Positions 62,710 through 64,000 of a stretch of DNA of 64,000 nucleotides are shown here, in pieces. Source of the DNA: Adhaeribacter arboris (GTDB lineage: Bacteria; Bacteroidota; Bacteroidia; Cytophagales; Hymenobacteraceae); the NCBI RefSeq assembly GCF_003023845.1, contig NZ_PYFT01000001.1, forward strand, positions 6,696,001 through 6,760,000, written 5' to 3'. The number at the start of each line of letters is the position of its first letter. Within the stretch, counting starts at the first letter, position 1. The translations under genes and the position numbers were made by a program. The notes below the pieces were generated by a model. That model saw nothing but the letters and a program-made list of their open reading frames with translations, was not told the DNA's origin and ran no database searches.

Positions 62710-64000
62710 TTAAATATTAATCCCGAGGGAAGCGTTAAAACCGCGACCATCCGATGACCAGATACCCGGACCCGGGTAAAACGTGGGTCGTTTGGTAAAA
62801 TAGTGCTTATCTAAAAGATTATTAACATTTACTCTCAAACGCACCTGCGGCGAAATCCGCCACGAGGCATTCACATCCACAATCCCGTAATCGGGTACTA
62901 AGCCCACGGCGCCCGTAGCCGAAGGGATACGGGTATTTAACGCATCCGCGTAGCTTTGGGCCGTATAGCTGTACAAGCCCGAAATACTCCAGTACTTATA
63001 GCTGTAAGTAACCCCATTGCGGCTAATCCAAGGCGGCGTGCTTTCGACGTGGTTGTTTTTGACGGAGATATTTTCGTTGCCTTGTCTTACTTGTGCTTCT
63101 AGGTAACGGGCATTCATGTAAGCGGTAGAAGTAAAAATAGATAACTGGCTATTAGCCGAAAAAGGGTACGTATATTCCACGAAAAGTTCGGCTCCGTTGG
63201 TTAAAGAATTACCAATATTGGTGCGGTATAGGTAGAAGTTACCGACTTCATCGGTTTGGTTTAAACTGCCTAACCGATTATTATAGCGCAACTGAAACCA
63301 GCTCACATCCCATTTCAAACCTGCCTTTTCTCCCCGGAAGCCGATTTCGGCATTGTAGCCACTGGCATCTTCCAGGTCTTTATCAATCCGTTCGTAGGTC
63401 GTAGCCGGAATGACATCCTTAAAGATGACCGGCCGGTACGCTTGGGAAAAACCCGCGTAAAAGTTTTGCTGAGTTCCTAACGGATAATCAGCATTAATAC
63501 CTAATAAAGGAAAACGATGCTTAATAACGGTGGGTAACTGTTCGTCCTGGTAGTAGGTAATGTTACCACCCATGTCGGATTGGCCACTTTCTACCCGGAT
63601 GCCCGGGCTAATCGAAAAAGAAGTTCCTATCTGGAACCGGTTTTCGGCAAAGAAGGCTAAGTTACGGGTTTTAAAGTGCATATCCCGGCCCCACTGCGGA
63701 TTAGTTAAAGTTAAATCAAAATCGCTGCCCGTGGTACCTTTGCCTAATTGTTGCCGGTGCAAGTCATTACGCATGATTTGCAGACCCGTTACCAAAGTAG
63801 ATAAAACGGAACCTACCTGGTAACTATGCGACACCCGGAGTTCGGAAGTATAACTGTTAAAATGATCAATATCTACTTGGCGCGGGGCGTAAGTCAGCGT
63901 AGCCAAATCAATGACGTCCTTCACGTTAGCGGGCTTATCAAACTGGACACTATTACGAGCTCCTAGTACGGCGGAAGTAACCCATTTGATGGTTGTGCGA
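62710..64000 (-). CDS. TonB-dependent receptor, FecA-like siderophore type (5' end outside window)
   Basis: The frame is open to the right edge of the window, so the signal peptide, plug and first barrel strands lie outside. Visible are about 430 residues of a 22-stranded barrel with alternating aromatic strands (LAFFAENRFQIGTSFSISPG, YAGFSQAYRPV, EIGFRGEKAGLKWDVSWFQL). The C-terminal signature is RVNVNNLLDKHYFTKRPTFY ... GRGFNASLGINI. It should import a ferric siderophore or similar ligand using TonB energy. It is convergent with the remnants of a related uptake cluster. Confidence 0.88.
   Translation of the reverse strand, partial: RTTIKWVTSAVLGARNSVQFDKPANVKDVIDLATLTYAPRQVDIDHFNSYTSELRVSHSYQVGSVLSTLVTGLQIMRNDLHRQQLGKGTTGSDFDLTLTNPQWGRDMHFKTRNLAFFAENRFQIGTSFSISPGIRVESGQSDMGGNITYYQDEQLPTVIKHRFPLLGINADYPLGTQQNFYAGFSQAYRPVIFKDVIPATTYERIDKDLEDASGYNAEIGFRGEKAGLKWDVSWFQLRYNNRLGSLNQTDEVGNFYLYRTNIGNSLTNGAELFVEYTYPFSANSQLSIFTSTAYMNARYLEAQVRQGNENISVKNNHVESTPPWISRNGVTYSYKYWSISGLYSYTAQSYADALNTRIPSATGAVGLVPDYGIVDVNASWRISPQVRLRVNVNNLLDKHYFTKRPTFYPGPGIWSSDGRGFNASLGINI

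Overview
The window looks like chromosome from a Bacteroidota bacterium of the Cytophagales/Hymenobacteraceae type. The grounds are several secreted proteins with type IX secretion C-terminal sorting tails, lipoproteins, starts without Shine-Dalgarno sequences, a TAnnTTTG-type promoter, and families typical of that group (DUF885, DUF2461, DUF2027-Smr, DUF4136, DUF3500, TonB-dependent receptors). I recognised no rRNA, tRNA or CRISPR array.

Layout. 1-9.3 kb: a 5'-truncated DUF885 lipoprotein, a YdcF-like membrane protein, a secreted sorting-tail protein, an aldehyde dehydrogenase, an ECF sigma/anti-sigma pair and an unknown lipoprotein. 9.3-16.7 kb: DUF2461, a minus-strand glycosyltransferase operon whose first gene is frameshifted, a Bcp peroxiredoxin, a secreted alpha/beta hydrolase, a membrane 4Fe-4S protein and a small protein ending in six histidines. 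17.2-21.4 kb: a 1405-residue multidomain secreted protein.

21.5-28.7 kb is the most unusual part. Three AT-rich cassettes, all on the minus strand, carry a secreted hydrolase, a K+ channel with a small partner, and a lipoprotein related to cholesterol-dependent cytolysins. They are separated by imperfect palindromes that resemble integron attC sites. On the 3' side of a tyrosine recombinase, the array abuts two tandem hairpins. The recombinase has two in-frame stops and overlaps an upstream, frameshifted ssb gene by one base. I read this as a decayed integron-like system with the recombinase in the same orientation as the cassettes. The recombinase is not a canonical IntI.

28.9-36.1 kb: Smr-domain protein, DUF2279 protein, N-acetylglucosamine kinase-like ATPase, a GH13 alpha-amylase-family enzyme and an esterase with a starch-binding-like N-terminus. 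36.1-45.6 kb: a complete tryptophan operon (trpL-E-G-D-C-F-B-A plus a DAHP synthase). A nearly leaderless leader peptide with two adjacent Trp codons and an attenuator terminator precede it. Two small units interrupt the operon, and each is bounded by inverted repeats: a four-helix-bundle gene between trpE and trpG, and a GIY-YIG nuclease gene between trpA and the DAHP synthase. A solo copy of the GIY-YIG repeat lies between trpF and trpB.

45.8-55.5 kb: DUF4136 lipoprotein, glycine dehydrogenase, a saccharopine-dehydrogenase-like enzyme, CbpM/CbpA co-chaperones, an AI-2E-family transporter and a DUF3500 protein. 55.5-64 kb is degraded: a histidine kinase with a frameshift at an A7 run, an AraC pseudogene, fragments of a TPR protein, a TonB receptor plug fused by deletion to the end of a PepSY protein, and finally a TonB-dependent receptor running off the window.
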